Shown in pieces: positions 35,301-43,300 of a DNA stretch of 64,000 nucleotides (position 1 is its first letter; each line of letters begins with the position of its first letter). Under the pieces are notes generated by a model that saw only the letters and a program-made list of their open reading frames with translations, made no database searches and was not told the DNA's origin. This DNA is from Filimonas effusa (GTDB lineage Bacteria > Bacteroidota > Bacteroidia > Chitinophagales > Chitinophagaceae), in assembly GCF_004118675.1 (NCBI RefSeq), contig NZ_SDHZ01000002.1, positions 248,001 through 312,000 of the forward strand, given 5' to 3'. Made by a program: the position numbers and the translations under genes.

Positions 35301-36446
35301 AATGTAGATACCAATAAAAGCCCAGCCTGTACCATTTGAAAGATTTACACGTGTAGGCTGAGAAATATTATTATGCTCAATGATAAGCCTGTTTGTATTT
35401 TCGGCACGAACACCATAGTTGTAAGTGTCTCTTATTTCATTGTCAGCAATTGTTATATTATTATTGGGAGTGCTGCTATTACCACAAACAACAATGCCAT
35501 AGAATCCACCTGAGATGGTATTATGAATAACCGTGTTCCCATCGCAAAGCGCATTGTACCCGTCGGTTGAGTAAGTATCATTTCCGTTAATAACAACACC
35601 AGCAAAATCACCGCTGTTGGTATTAATATCTGCATTAATAGAACAATTCTTTATGGTGTTATTATCGGCATTGTTCATCATATGTATACCAAATCCGTAA
35701 GTGCCGCCGGTAGCGTCTATTTTGAGGTTATCGACGGTAACATAATCGGCACCATTCAGTTTCAGCACATAAGGAGCACTGTTGATCTTTGAAGCCCATG
35801 CAAGGGTATTGCCATTACCGTTAAAAGTAATGGTGTTGGTACTGCTGCTTCCTGGTATTTCGGGAATCAGCACCTGTTCCCGGTAAACCGTATTGGTTGT
35901 GGCAACATCGAATACTACCGCCCCATCTACACCGCAGTCTCCCAGCACCTGTGCGGCAGCTGAGAAAGATGTGAAATTCGTAGCAGACTCCGGCAACGAC
36001 GAATTAATGGTGTAGTTGCCTGCCAGTGGGCCAGCGCGGAAGGTCAGCGTATCGGAATAAGCATAGAGCTGTCCAACAGTGCAATACACACCTATACGAT
36101 AATAGCTCAGTCCCGGAATTGAAGTAGCGGAGAGTTTTGTTGGATCTGGATTAGCTCCCACCGTTATAAACGGCCCTGCAGGCGATCCTGCTCTTTCTAC
36201 AAAATACATCATAATGGGGCCGGAGCTGTTGCCGGTGAGTGAAAAGTTCAGCGTACTGCCTGTGCAGCCGGGTGGGTTTGCCAGAGAAACTTTTCCTCCG
36301 GTGAAGTTATCAGGGCAGGAAGGCGGAGCCTGTGCCATTGCAGCCAGGGACAAAAGAGAAAAAAGCAGCGCCGGGAAAACAACACGGCATACAGCCATAT
36401 TTGTCCTGAGGCAACAAACAAACAGTTGTGAGCACCTAAGCTTCAT
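26301..36446 (-). CDS. Giant secreted beta-helix protein (3381 residues) with T9SS C-terminal domain
   Basis: A surface protein of 3381 residues. Signal peptide within 1-39 (VVFPALLFSLLSLAAMAQA). Four parallel beta-helix modules of about 565 residues follow, each opening with a (N/E)YTI or NFTI strand and CG(I/V)-x-G-x-V-x-F, and closing near 600, 1165, 1724 and 2310 with (P)D(I/L/V)GA(Y/I)E. Ig-like linkers with YQWQ strings separate them. Then an IgGFc-binding-like domain at about 2475-2905 (LGTQFWTAYGHSFSFEQQ), a PKD domain (ARWSWDLG), an Ig-like and an FN3-like domain, and a gliding-motility C-terminal domain (IFIPNSFSPNNNG, MIFNQWGEKVF, PSGVYIYVVEI). First gene of the adhesin operon. Many antisense open frames over it are shadows. 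Probable adhesin; the ligand is unknown. Confidence 0.93.
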   Translation of the reverse strand: MKLRCSQLFVCCLRTNMAVCRVVFPALLFSLLSLAAMAQAPPSCPDNFTGGKVSLANPPGCTGSTLNFSLTGNSSGPIMMYFVERAGSPAGPFITVGANPDPTKLSATSIPGLSYYRIGVYCTVGQLYAYSDTLTFRAGPLAGNYTINSSLPESATNFTSFSAAAQVLGDCGVDGAVVFDVATTNTVYREQVLIPEIPGSSSTNTITFNGNGNTLAWASKINSAPYVLKLNGADYVTVDNLKIDATGGTYGFGIHMMNNADNNTIKNCSINADINTNSGDFAGVVINGNDTYSTDGYNALCDGNTVIHNTISGGFYGIVVCGNSSTPNNNITIADNEIRDTYNYGVRAENTNRLIIEHNNISQPTRVNLSNGTGWAFIGIYIGGNTTNARISENSIHDIAATTPGNTGTMYGIYFYYTDATASNFNIVYNNLIYNFNSSGIFYGIANGSSDYVQCFHNTISFDNTANISKSATYAFYQTVSASGLQFMNNLVSLTRGGGATNYCIYMGTAATTYESNNNDFYTGNIATTNVGYNGSARATLANWRTATGKDAASFNENPLFRRPSENNFIPNSGVINDKGTYVGVSYDVAGNVRNNSIPDIGAYEYNLLACANPPAAATVVVAENPVCTQSIVALNLLGGDLGSGLSYQWQSSSDNSQWANITGGNGIKVNVIQTQDTWYRVISTCGTDNTPSAGIKVNTLQRISGNFTINKNQASGGTNFQSFNEAWNAIRCGINGPVVFDVVAGSGPYNEQLILGPVAGSSDLNTITFNGHGNSLSYTSSSPTQRAVIKLSGAEHFIFNDLVITATGNLGSQYGYTVHLTGKASYNIIRNCKIYTDTTNTNFNYAGIAVSGSDVDATAANSGCLFNIFEDNIINGGFYGVALAANDTGTVIRRNVITNFYRFGIYRGNSDRAVIDSNLISCPTRTNTTQFYGIYVIGAQSSLNITRNRIFNPFGGNPESTEDIYGIYLTAADAIAGRETIISNNLFYNVSGQGSVYALYNNGSDRAWYFHNTINVDGAISAGSNYATYGFYQTTTAGALRFSNNIISLNRAGAGSKYAMYMNAPASVMLSDYNDLYINEELEGNKYVGYKTSEKKSMFDWQQAGYDAHSTIVDPAYVSVATNNLIPQNPVINNAGVDLAGLVNSDAVAVARNTSTPDLGAYEFTPPACVTPPVAGKVVASDSVICITTSIVLNVKGNSFGSQQTYQWQAASKKDGAFSAISGAAASPVHTIQPTETLFYRLAVTCGAMTAYSDTFRIAVNEALPGGEYIIDTNGTGHFLNFNEARIAMTCGIKGPVVFNVIPVSKVYNERLVLDSIKGTSAANTITFKGNGNTLKFASDISEERAVITLNGTDYVTFDNLKINAAEGAYGWGAWLTNNATHNTFSHCRIELPVTGTTQNYAGIVIGGTATNATSSSISNCNYNTVQADTIVGGYYGVTMHGYSSALLAGNSVIDNIITNFYMTGVFVGYSEDARIDGNDFTRPDRTESGTISVIETSYSIPGLSISKNRIHNTSDANTTNSSGFYGIELSSYNGPAEKPIVISNNLMYKIRNGSSQYGIYNGACSNVKLYHNTFSLDHTTSASTGITAAFYQFGSPTGTELKNNIFTISRGGTGDKLGIYITTSNIPFVSDNNVIWLSGNGNKYWGRYGSGTNVNFVNRSDWYTRTLADNNSKDLYPVYQDTANNNFKPTLASIDNMGVGVGVTTDIFNTGRSSVRPDVGAIEFVLAPCITPPAPGVAAVTPASGICMGTEVALSLTGNTEGGGQKYVWQRAAAATGPWTDISDSLDVSSLKYELATTDTYFRAAVVCGTGVAYSDPAILTLNAGFAAGDYTIDPAQPAGGSNFTNFKDAIAAMACGITGHVRFLVAPGMYSERVTVPKIPGTSANATVTFLSKDQVAASVALVTPCTQDSNYVVRLNSTNYIAFKHLTIVAQSENGAYGRGVEFTGTSSFDNISHCVIYTPVTGRISNTVAGVFGETLWGTDNVISHNVINNGAAGIYLNGVQKEAQRFSLDSNTFSGTYYYDIFVSYITRISASGNTITRSGMMNSTSYGILADHCDSVLNFRNNTIHISNTNTLVYGIELLSCLGDTVYNSNISGNRILAVEDNTGSISGLYIAASRYANVMNNVVNVKTTGEVESYGINAVSVRGLYMFNNSVWNQSPAAAGCAAFVSLLNVQPDVRSIPKDRLYLYNNIFANTGSGKAANIADYDGALATSDYNMYYTEGAVPLARGSYNYTTLAEWRSRYNIDYNSLFYKPVFENEWLAPALANPEVWAMHGRGVQSPVNNTDINGNGRPTTRPAGVPDLGAYEFLPTVQPLLLTATPATPAPGITQIFTLGTDTVTKVTWGTKVPATVEARRYSGVAPAGLTPGQQYMYFYTAFTTTGDEPAGHTVQQSYFDSWLGTVEKEKTLKLGMSNNAAWNINARSSADIYSNVLKDTGLARLHQFTGLTDGKEDPVPPVVISPADTSNLGTQFWTAYGHSFSFEQQNDQAMVLYFSATNKPAHIIVRVNGTSWTREYNVPAYSTVFSDSIPRMGPADARLMNEGWSDRGISIASDVPVAAYARIAPRIPTAIGQYSNSSGMTSLLPVGTYGYDYTAMAYTQNFQTNAHSWFYVVAAYDSTVVEITPSQPTFNGRPANTPFKVQLMKGEVYQVFGGNYDVENGYDITGSRVRSVINESGKCYPVAVFSGSSGTSVNCNNNVTGNIDNLFQQNLPTKAWGKRYLTTPTASSVSVALTNPAIYRVLVKDPATKVTRNGSPLSGIINNTYYQIESLSGEYIEADKPIMVAQYIPSPGTVCGYAGQGDPDMFYLTPLEAAVKETVFPRILTGRISNQYLSLIIPDEGLKTLSIDGSSGYDYAAPHTTMPGYTVVVKKWTNSLGSVVVRSDSAFTGFAYGLGDNESYAFNLGRMINGESVRTGLSNNNDTAGGINAYTCVGSPFKFRFRTSMQPDKIEWKLADVPHITPGSNVVVNNPKASDTVIINGVAYYEYSLDGNYVIDSAGDYQVNVKITSGEIEACGAMLNLVIPVKVVAAPKVDFSVAGNCAGGIVTFKGTADIFNNIDVARWSWDLGTPGAAAAHQDTAYKYAQTGTYQVKLTVTDVNGCIADTVKAVTVGDGPAVTMVSPQVVICPGTAASLEVASPVAGANYNWYNANTGGTPVHTGSSWNIPGVNGAVSYWVESELNGCVSAQRKEVAVQMAAPLETPVVKVLTTGAHEVTFGWAAINGATAYEVSLNNSAAWQTPSSGTLGLTHTVSGLGVGEEVTLKVRVIGGCEPVVSAAADTTTVTDEIFIPNSFSPNNNGPVENETFRIYGNAIKEMRLMIFNQWGEKVFESKNQNEGWDGRYKGKPQPSGVYIYVVEIVRTNNQRQLKKGTINLVR

Positions 36447-36528
36447 GGGAATTTGCAGTTAGTTTATGGATTTTGGAGGATAAACCGGCCTGTTTTATAG
36501 TCCAACACAGGTTTATTTATCACTGTGC

Positions 36529-36596
36529 TAAAGGTATTTTCATAAAATGGCGATTCTCTGGCCAAAAAAATTCAATTTAAAAAATGGCTATTTATA
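36529..36596 (-). promoter_or_regulatory. Promoter region of the adhesin operon with upstream dyad element
   Basis: On the minus strand: an element at 36572-36596 beginning TATAAATAGCCATT and ending AATTGA, then 35 bp, then a -7-like box TACCTTTA at 36529-36536, 83 bp before the start codon. The same element (22 of 25 bases), the same 35-bp spacing and a TATCTTTA box precede the Omp28 operon. Its core extends to GCTATAAATAGC, a near-perfect dyad. No -33 TTG is present at the usual distance. Confidence 0.6.
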
Positions 36597-36694
36597 GCTA
36601 ATTTGCTGGAAGATCATCCAGCCGTATCCTTAATTGCCGGGAAAACAGCCGGTCTTGCCGTCCGAAAAACTACTTTTACCAAATACTGCTTAAG

Positions 36695-38716
36695 ATGAGC
36701 TGTGGGAATTTTGCGCTGACTGTTGAGAGGTACTTGCATTTGATTTACCGCAGATGTAAGTTGGTTTCTCTTTTCCTATTGCTACCGTTTGTATTACAGG
36801 CACAACTATATTCCGAATTGGAAAAGGGGGCATTGTATGATACAGCCTCTATCAATAAAGCGCTTCAGCGGGGAGCTATGATCCGGACCTCAAACCCTGA
36901 CAGCTCCTACCGGTATTTTAACCAGGCGCTAAAAGGGAGCTATGCGATCAATTATGACCATGGCGTAGTATCATCCTTTACAGAAATAGGAAAATGGTAT
37001 TATAACCGGAACCTTTCACTGGCCATCCGGAATGCCCGGAAGGCACTGGAGGAGTATCAACTGAGAAAATTATCGGATAACACTTTGAAGAATCAGGCCT
37101 ACCTGCTATTGGCCAAATCCTATGATGCCAGCGCGGTCCTCGATTCAGCCGCTTATTACTACTATCATATCAATGAAGAAATAGAAAAAGGTAACATCAA
37201 AGACCCGGGGCTCGAAATACAACTGTATTCTACCCTTGCTGTATTCTGGCTTAATAACAGCAGTTATGTGGATGTAGAATACGCCCAGCCTGTAAAGTAT
37301 TTTATCAGTAAGGCGCAGCAAGCCTTAACAAGGCTACCTGCCAAACCCGGGACCTATGCAGAGCTGTACCGGTTACAAGCCCTTTATTATTGCAGCATCG
37401 CAAACTTTGATTCTGCACGCTATTTTTTCAATAAGAACCTTCAACTACTGGCCAACAACCCGGGCTACTCACCCAACCTGCCAATTATATTGCTGAACCT
37501 TAGCAATTCGTATATCATGGAGAAACGCCCCGCTGAGGCAAAGTTTTACATAGATAGTGTTATGCGGTTAAACCATGCTCACTTACTTGAAGAACGGCTT
37601 CAGATCACAGCTAATCTACAGCTTGCCATGGTGTATTACCAACAGAAAAAATATGCAAACTGTATTTCAGTGCTTGATGATACCTGGCGGCGATTTGATA
37701 TGAATTTTCTGAACAAAGACGTTATTGATGCCTATAAGATCTATGGAGATTCGTACGAAGCACTAGGGCTTACAGATAAAGCTATCGCCTGTAAGAATAA
37801 GTATATTGAACTGTATGATTCCTTTGCAACAAGGGACAAGCTGAATATGATGTCGAAAATCGAAAGCCGTTATCGTTTATCGGAAAAAGACAAAAAGCTG
37901 GCGGAGCAGAATCTTCAGATATCGAAAGCGGAGAATAACGCCCGGCAGAAAAGCCTTTGGGTCATTGCAATTTCACTTCTTGCTATTGTAGGATTTATTA
38001 TATCGGCCCTGTGGCTGCGTGCTAACCGCCACAAGCAAAGACTTCTGGCCTACCGCTTCGAGAAGCAAATGGAAATAAGCCGTTTAACATACACCATAGC
38101 AGGTGAAGAAAAAGAGCGGAACAGGATTGCACGCGAATTGCATGACGGCATTGGCGGATTGCTGGCAGCAGCCAAAATAAATCTTGACCTGGTAAAGAAG
38201 GAATATCATTTCAACAATGAATCAAATTTCATCGAGGTAATGCAGCTGGTAGATCAGGCAGCTTCGGACCTGCGCAAGACAGCGCATAATATGATGCCCG
38301 AAATATTGATGCAGGATGGGCTCGTAAAAGCATTGGAGCAGTTTTGCAATAGTATTGCCAGTAAAAACACTACCCATATCTATTTTGAAGTAATAGGCAC
38401 TAATATTAAGTTAAAATCGGAGCTCGAACTATCGCTATATCGCATTGTGCAGGAGCTGGTCCATAATATTATAAAGCATTCCCGGGCTACTGAGGCATTT
38501 ATACAGATCAGTTTTTCGGAGGACGAACTTAATATTTCGGTCGAAGACAACGGCATCGGCATATCTTCGGAAAACAAAAAAGGGCTCGGGATCAAAAGCA
38601 TACAGGACCGGGTAAAGGCACTCAACGGAAATATCAGTATTGAAAGCGGATATGCACGTGGTACAAACATTTATATTAATATAGCGCTGCAAAAAGAAAA
38701 CATTGAAACAATATGA
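36695..38716 (+). CDS. TPR-type sensor histidine kinase (NarL-partner class)
   Basis: A 673-residue membrane sensor kinase. N-terminal signal segment (LVSLFLLLPFVLQAQ), periplasmic TPR-like helices at about 50-400 (RYFNQALKGSYAINYDHG, TYAELYRLQALYYCSIANFD), one membrane span (SLWVIAISLLAIVGFIISAL), a HisKA_3 box with the phosphorylated His in IARELHDGIGGLLAAAK (near residue 482), and a HATPase with ELVHNIIKHSRAT, VEDNGIGI and GLGIKSIQDRVKAL. It overlaps its response regulator by 4 bp (ATGA). It is divergent from the giant adhesin operon with a 248-bp shared promoter region. A role in controlling that operon is plausible but unproven. Confidence 0.93.
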   Translation: MSCGNFALTVERYLHLIYRRCKLVSLFLLLPFVLQAQLYSELEKGALYDTASINKALQRGAMIRTSNPDSSYRYFNQALKGSYAINYDHGVVSSFTEIGKWYYNRNLSLAIRNARKALEEYQLRKLSDNTLKNQAYLLLAKSYDASAVLDSAAYYYYHINEEIEKGNIKDPGLEIQLYSTLAVFWLNNSSYVDVEYAQPVKYFISKAQQALTRLPAKPGTYAELYRLQALYYCSIANFDSARYFFNKNLQLLANNPGYSPNLPIILLNLSNSYIMEKRPAEAKFYIDSVMRLNHAHLLEERLQITANLQLAMVYYQQKKYANCISVLDDTWRRFDMNFLNKDVIDAYKIYGDSYEALGLTDKAIACKNKYIELYDSFATRDKLNMMSKIESRYRLSEKDKKLAEQNLQISKAENNARQKSLWVIAISLLAIVGFIISALWLRANRHKQRLLAYRFEKQMEISRLTYTIAGEEKERNRIARELHDGIGGLLAAAKINLDLVKKEYHFNNESNFIEVMQLVDQAASDLRKTAHNMMPEILMQDGLVKALEQFCNSIASKNTTHIYFEVIGTNIKLKSELELSLYRIVQELVHNIIKHSRATEAFIQISFSEDELNISVEDNGIGISSENKKGLGIKSIQDRVKALNGNISIESGYARGTNIYINIALQKENIETI

Positions 38717-39333
38717 TCAAAGTAAGCATTGCAGACGACCACGAAATAGTACTAAGCGGGTTGCAAAAAATACTGGCAGACGTGAACGACATCACGGTCA
38801 CCGCCTTATACACTAACGGAGACGCTTTGCTGGAAGGCCTCGTCACCAATAAACCCGATGTACTTATACTGGATATCCAGATGCCTGGAAAAAAAGGAAC
38901 AGAATTAGCCCCCATCATCAAAAAGAAATATCCTTCTGTAAAGATCATCGTATTGTCGAATGTCGAAATTATGGCGCAGATAAAAAGGATGCTTCAAATG
39001 GGATGTATGGGCTATCTGCTTAAGAATACAGATTCGGAGACTTTTATTAAAGCCATCCGTACGGTGTACGGAGGAGAACAGTTCTTACATGAGGAAGTAA
39101 GAAAACAGATGGTCAATAGTTTATTCACCCCTTCCCACTACGTGAAAATAACCCGGAGGGAAAAGGAGATCCTCCAAATGATCGCAGACGAACTTACCAC
39201 CCAGGAAATTGCAGACAAACTATTCTTAAGTACGCATACAGTAGATAATCACCGGAATAATCTGTTACAGAAGCTGAACGTAAGAAATACGGCAGGGCTT
39301 ATGAAGAAAGCGGTAGAAGAAGGACTGATATAA
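38713..39333 (+). CDS. NarL/FixJ-type response regulator
   Basis: A 206-residue response regulator. The receiver domain shows the acidic pair in IADDHEIVLSG, the phospho-acceptor Asp in VLILDIQMPGKKG (near residue 56), the switch residue in IIVLSN and the Lys in GYLLKNT. The LuxR-type HTH is ITRREKEILQMIADELTTQE, then IADKLFLSTHTVDNHRNNLL. It pairs with the overlapping histidine kinase. Regulators of this class bind as dimers to inverted repeats; the dyad elements at 36572-36596 and 19252-19295 are candidate targets. Confidence 0.96.
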   Translation: MIKVSIADDHEIVLSGLQKILADVNDITVTALYTNGDALLEGLVTNKPDVLILDIQMPGKKGTELAPIIKKKYPSVKIIVLSNVEIMAQIKRMLQMGCMGYLLKNTDSETFIKAIRTVYGGEQFLHEEVRKQMVNSLFTPSHYVKITRREKEILQMIADELTTQEIADKLFLSTHTVDNHRNNLLQKLNVRNTAGLMKKAVEEGLI

Positions 39334-39341
39334 AGCAGAGA

Positions 39342-39365
39342 AGGCTATTCCATAAAGAATAGCCT
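39342..39365. terminator. Hairpin between convergent response-regulator and PorP genes
   Basis: AGGCTATTC (39342-39350) pairs with GAATAGCCT (39357-39365) around a 6-base loop. A second stem lies at 39423-39447 (GGGCCGTTT with AAACGACCC, one mismatch). Neither has a strong T tail. They lie between the converging genes and probably stop transcription from both sides. Confidence 0.45.
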
Positions 39366-39471
39366 CGCCTCCGTTAACAGGAAACGCCCATATCCCGTTA
39401 TAATTTAAATGTTTTGAAGAAGGGGCCGTTTACCATTGAAACGACCCATTTCTTATGCAGGGGGTATTAAA

Positions 39472-40350
39472 CTATTTAATGTGAATACTTAATGCCACTT
39501 CATATTGTTTACCGTAACCACGACGATTATTACCGCCATAGAAGAAGTTAACTTCACCCATTTCCTTCACCGGTACACCTATACCAGCCTGAACGCTGCC
39601 AGTTGTTTGATAAAGCAAGGAGGCATGAAACACTTTTTCATAATTAAACTGTGCTCCACCGGTAAAGATGTTATCATTGTTGGAAAAACGTTTAAAAGAA
39701 GCTAAAGGTTGAATAGACATATCACCTTCCAATATAAAATTGTAAGCAGCATTGAACTGAAACAGCTGGATATCGGACAACCTGTTTTCATCCTTGGAAA
39801 ATATCTTCCTAAGGTTGGTAGCAGAAGCACCTATTGAAAACTGCTCATATTCATATACCGCACCAAAATCACCGTCCGCAGTCCACCCCTTATCATTAAA
39901 AGTTTTCACATTCGGATCAACCTGCCCTTGATTATTAATATAAGCAGACTCATCAAGGCGCTCGCGATACATGCTGGCAGCAATACCCAGCCTTAAACGC
40001 TGCTGCTCATCCATTTTTACTACATAGGAGTAAGCCAGCCTGCCTGTTGTACGACGCAGGAGACCGCTTTTGTCGGAAATCACCTGAAGGCCTGCACCAG
40101 AGTTTGCTCCAAAGCGCATATCACCCGTCATCATGAACAAGGATGGTGCCCCGTCAAAACCAATCCAGCTCTTGTTCATCAGCTGATAAAGATGCGCATA
40201 GTTATTGGCACCGGCATAAGCTGCATTCCACAAAAAGCGGTTCTGGAAATACTGGCTGATAGGATTATTAAAATAGGATTGTGCATTTGAAGAGCGGGCG
40301 CAAACAAGGCTACCCACCAACAATATTGTATATAAAATCTTATTTTTCAT
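39472..40350 (-). CDS. PorP/SprF family type IX secretion membrane protein (second copy)
   Basis: A 292-residue PorP/SprF barrel protein. Signal peptide ILYTILLVGSLVCARSSNAQ, then SYFNNPISQYFQNRFLWNAA, the family's NPA-type opening with Asn and Ala. GASATNLRKIF and the last strand QYEVALSIHIK fit the barrel. It follows the MBG-repeat adhesin by 40 bp and should be its dedicated partner. Unlike the first PorP, no PorE-like OmpA gene follows. Confidence 0.93.
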   Translation of the reverse strand: MKNKILYTILLVGSLVCARSSNAQSYFNNPISQYFQNRFLWNAAYAGANNYAHLYQLMNKSWIGFDGAPSLFMMTGDMRFGANSGAGLQVISDKSGLLRRTTGRLAYSYVVKMDEQQRLRLGIAASMYRERLDESAYINNQGQVDPNVKTFNDKGWTADGDFGAVYEYEQFSIGASATNLRKIFSKDENRLSDIQLFQFNAAYNFILEGDMSIQPLASFKRFSNNDNIFTGGAQFNYEKVFHASLLYQTTGSVQAGIGVPVKEMGEVNFFYGGNNRRGYGKQYEVALSIHIK

Positions 40351-40390
40351 TATTTGTACTTTTAAAATCAGTTAATACAGGTTATCATCT

Positions 40391-43300
40391 CTAGTTCACA
40401 ATAGTTACCGTACCCTTCCGTATAACCTGGTTGTTAACCGTTAATACGTAGAAATAAGTGCCGTTTACCAATGGCTTGTTATTTAATGTGCCATTCCAGC
40501 TGTTATCGTAGTTACGACGTTCATACACTGTTTTTCCTGCCCTGTCGAATACCTGTAAGCGGTTGTTCGGATAAGCGTCGAGGTTATCCAGGACAAAGAA
40601 GTCATTGATACCATCACCATTAGGCGTTATCAGCATCTTCTGACCAATAGCCTGGAAGTCTTCCCTTACATCTATTGCAATCTGCTGACTGCTTACACAA
40701 CCTTCGTAACTGGTAACAGTTGCAGTGTAAGTTGTGCTTTGCATTGGCCTTGCATTTGGACTGAAGCTTAAAGGATAATCCAGACCCGTAGCAGGTGACC
40801 AGTTAACGCTGCCACTTGCACCGTTAATGATCAATCTTGTTGTTACACCCAGCGAAATGCTATTCCCTTTTTCGCTGGCAATAGTAAATACCGGCAGTGG
40901 GTTCACTACTACACGGAATGTTTTAGATGTTTTATCTACACCACCATTAGCAGTTCCACCATTATCCTGAACTGTAACAGTAACATTAGCTGAGCCACTG
41001 GCGCCGTCTTTTACAATAAACCTTACATTACCAGTAGTTCCTGATCCTGTTACCTGAAGTACTTCGAACAGACCCGCGTTATCGGATTGAACAGAAAGTG
41101 TTGTTGTTTGAGCAACTTCAGGTCCCGCATTAATACCCGACAAAGCAACTGTCTGCTGATCTTTGGTATAACACAGCGTTTTAGCAGCAGGCTGGTTTAA
41201 CTGGGGAGCCTCATTCACATCCTGAATTGAAAGCGTAAATACTTTATCGAATGTAACACCGAACTGAGTAGTGCTTCTTACGCGAACACTAAAACTGTTT
41301 TTCTGTTCATAATCTAAAGCAGCAGTTGTTCTCAACTGGCTACCGGAGATTGCGAACAACGTATTGTCTGTATCGCCACTACCTGTTACAAGGCTGTAGG
41401 TAAAGGTTGCTCCCGGATTTTCAGACACACTGCTCAAATCACCTGCTTTAGTACCGGCAGCCTGGTTTTCGTATACAGTAACAGCAGCAAGGCTTACACT
41501 TGTAGTAGCGCCTGGTTTAACAGTTAATACCGCAGGCACATAAGTAAAGAAATAATTATCAGAAGCGCCGCCAGCTACGGTAATCGAATAAGTACCGGCA
41601 GGAGAGCTTGTTGCAGCAACACTGCTTGCTATAGGTTGAACAGCGAGGGATTCTTTGCTATCATTCGCAGCAAAGCCGTTATAGATCACCGTAAAATCGG
41701 GATTAGGCATGCCGCTGTATTTACTTTTATCTTCTGCAGTAACGGTCAGCTCTTTCTTCGTTACTGTCAACTGGCCATTTGCGTAATTGATATTGTAATT
41801 ACCGGAAGTATAACCACCAGGAGTGATCAAATACCTGCCGCCGTTTTTAGCTCCTTGAGAAGTTCCTGAATAAGACAGGGTTCCTCCTAACACGGTTGCA
41901 TCGTCGCCGGTAACAAAACCATTATAAGAAACACCGTTACCGCCAGTATAAGCTATTCCATCATATTCTTTGGTAGCATCTTTTGCAGTAACTAATAGCG
42001 TTGCTTTATTGATACTAAGTTTATCCGAAGCAAAGCTTATTTCGTAGTTACCGGAAATATAACCACCGGGAGTGATATCATATTCACCAACAGCTTTTGC
42101 ACCTTGTGAAGTGCCAGCGTAAGACAGAATACCACCTAATACGCTTTCATTCTCATTATTGACAAAACCGCTGAACAATACACCTTTCCCACCGGCATAT
42201 GCTATACCATCGTATGTTTTAGCATCTGTTTTTGCAGTAACAGTAAGTGCCGCTTTCGTTACTGCCAGGTTACCGCTAACATAATTGAAAGCATAGTTAT
42301 CAGAAACATAGCCTGAAGGAGCGATCTGGTAGGAACCTGCATTGGTCGCTCCCTGTGCGTTACCGCCGTAGGCAAGCGTACCGCGCAATACATTCTCGTC
42401 TTCACCTTCCAGAAATCCACTATAAGAAACTGCATTACCACCGGTGTATGCAATACCGTCATAAACTTTGGAATCGTCATGAGCAGTAACTGTGAGCGGA
42501 AGCTTATTAACGGTGAGTACGCCATTGCTATACTGAATATCGTAATTACCAGAGGCATAACCACCAGGTGCGATTACATAAGAACCGCCATTTACAGCAC
42601 CTTGTGCGTCACCGGAGTAAGAAAGGCTTCCGCCCAGTACCGTTTCCATTTCACCTGTAGCAAAACCAGAATACGTAACACCATTTCCGCCAGTATAAGC
42701 CCGGCCATCATAGTTTTTGCTATCAGCTTTTGCTGTAACCCTGAGGATGGCTTTACCAATTGTAAGGGTACCGTTAGTAAAGCTAATGTTGTAGTTTCCG
42801 GAAGTATAACCACCAGGAGTAATCACATAAGTGCCGGGAGTTTTAGCTCCTTGCGCAGCTCCACCGAAGGTAAGGGTACCAGCAAGGTTAGCCGCAGATT
42901 CGCCCGATGCCAGCCCCACGAACTCTACACCATTACCACCACTATATGCAAGAGCATCATATGTTTTGGATGCATCTTTTGCTCTTACTTCCAGCGCCGT
43001 TTTATTGATAGTCAGATTACCATTAGCATAGCTGATATTATAGTTACCTGAAGTATAACCAGAAGGAGTGATCACATAAGTGCCCGCATTTTTAGCATTC
43101 CTGGCAGTACCACCATAGGCAAGGGTTCCACCCAGCGAAGCAGCATTGTCAGAAGAAGCCATTCCGGAGAAATTTACTCCGCCACCGCCTGTATAAGCGA
43201 TACCATCGTAGCTTTTTACTATATCTTTTGCAGTTACCACCAGATCTGCTTTATTAATAACCAGCGTACCTTTTACAAAGCTGATATCGTAAGCATTAGA

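Noticed and set aside
42479-43051. 190-residue plus-strand open frame inside the MBG array
   Set aside because: Antisense reading of repeat units; it simply mirrors the 249-bp period.
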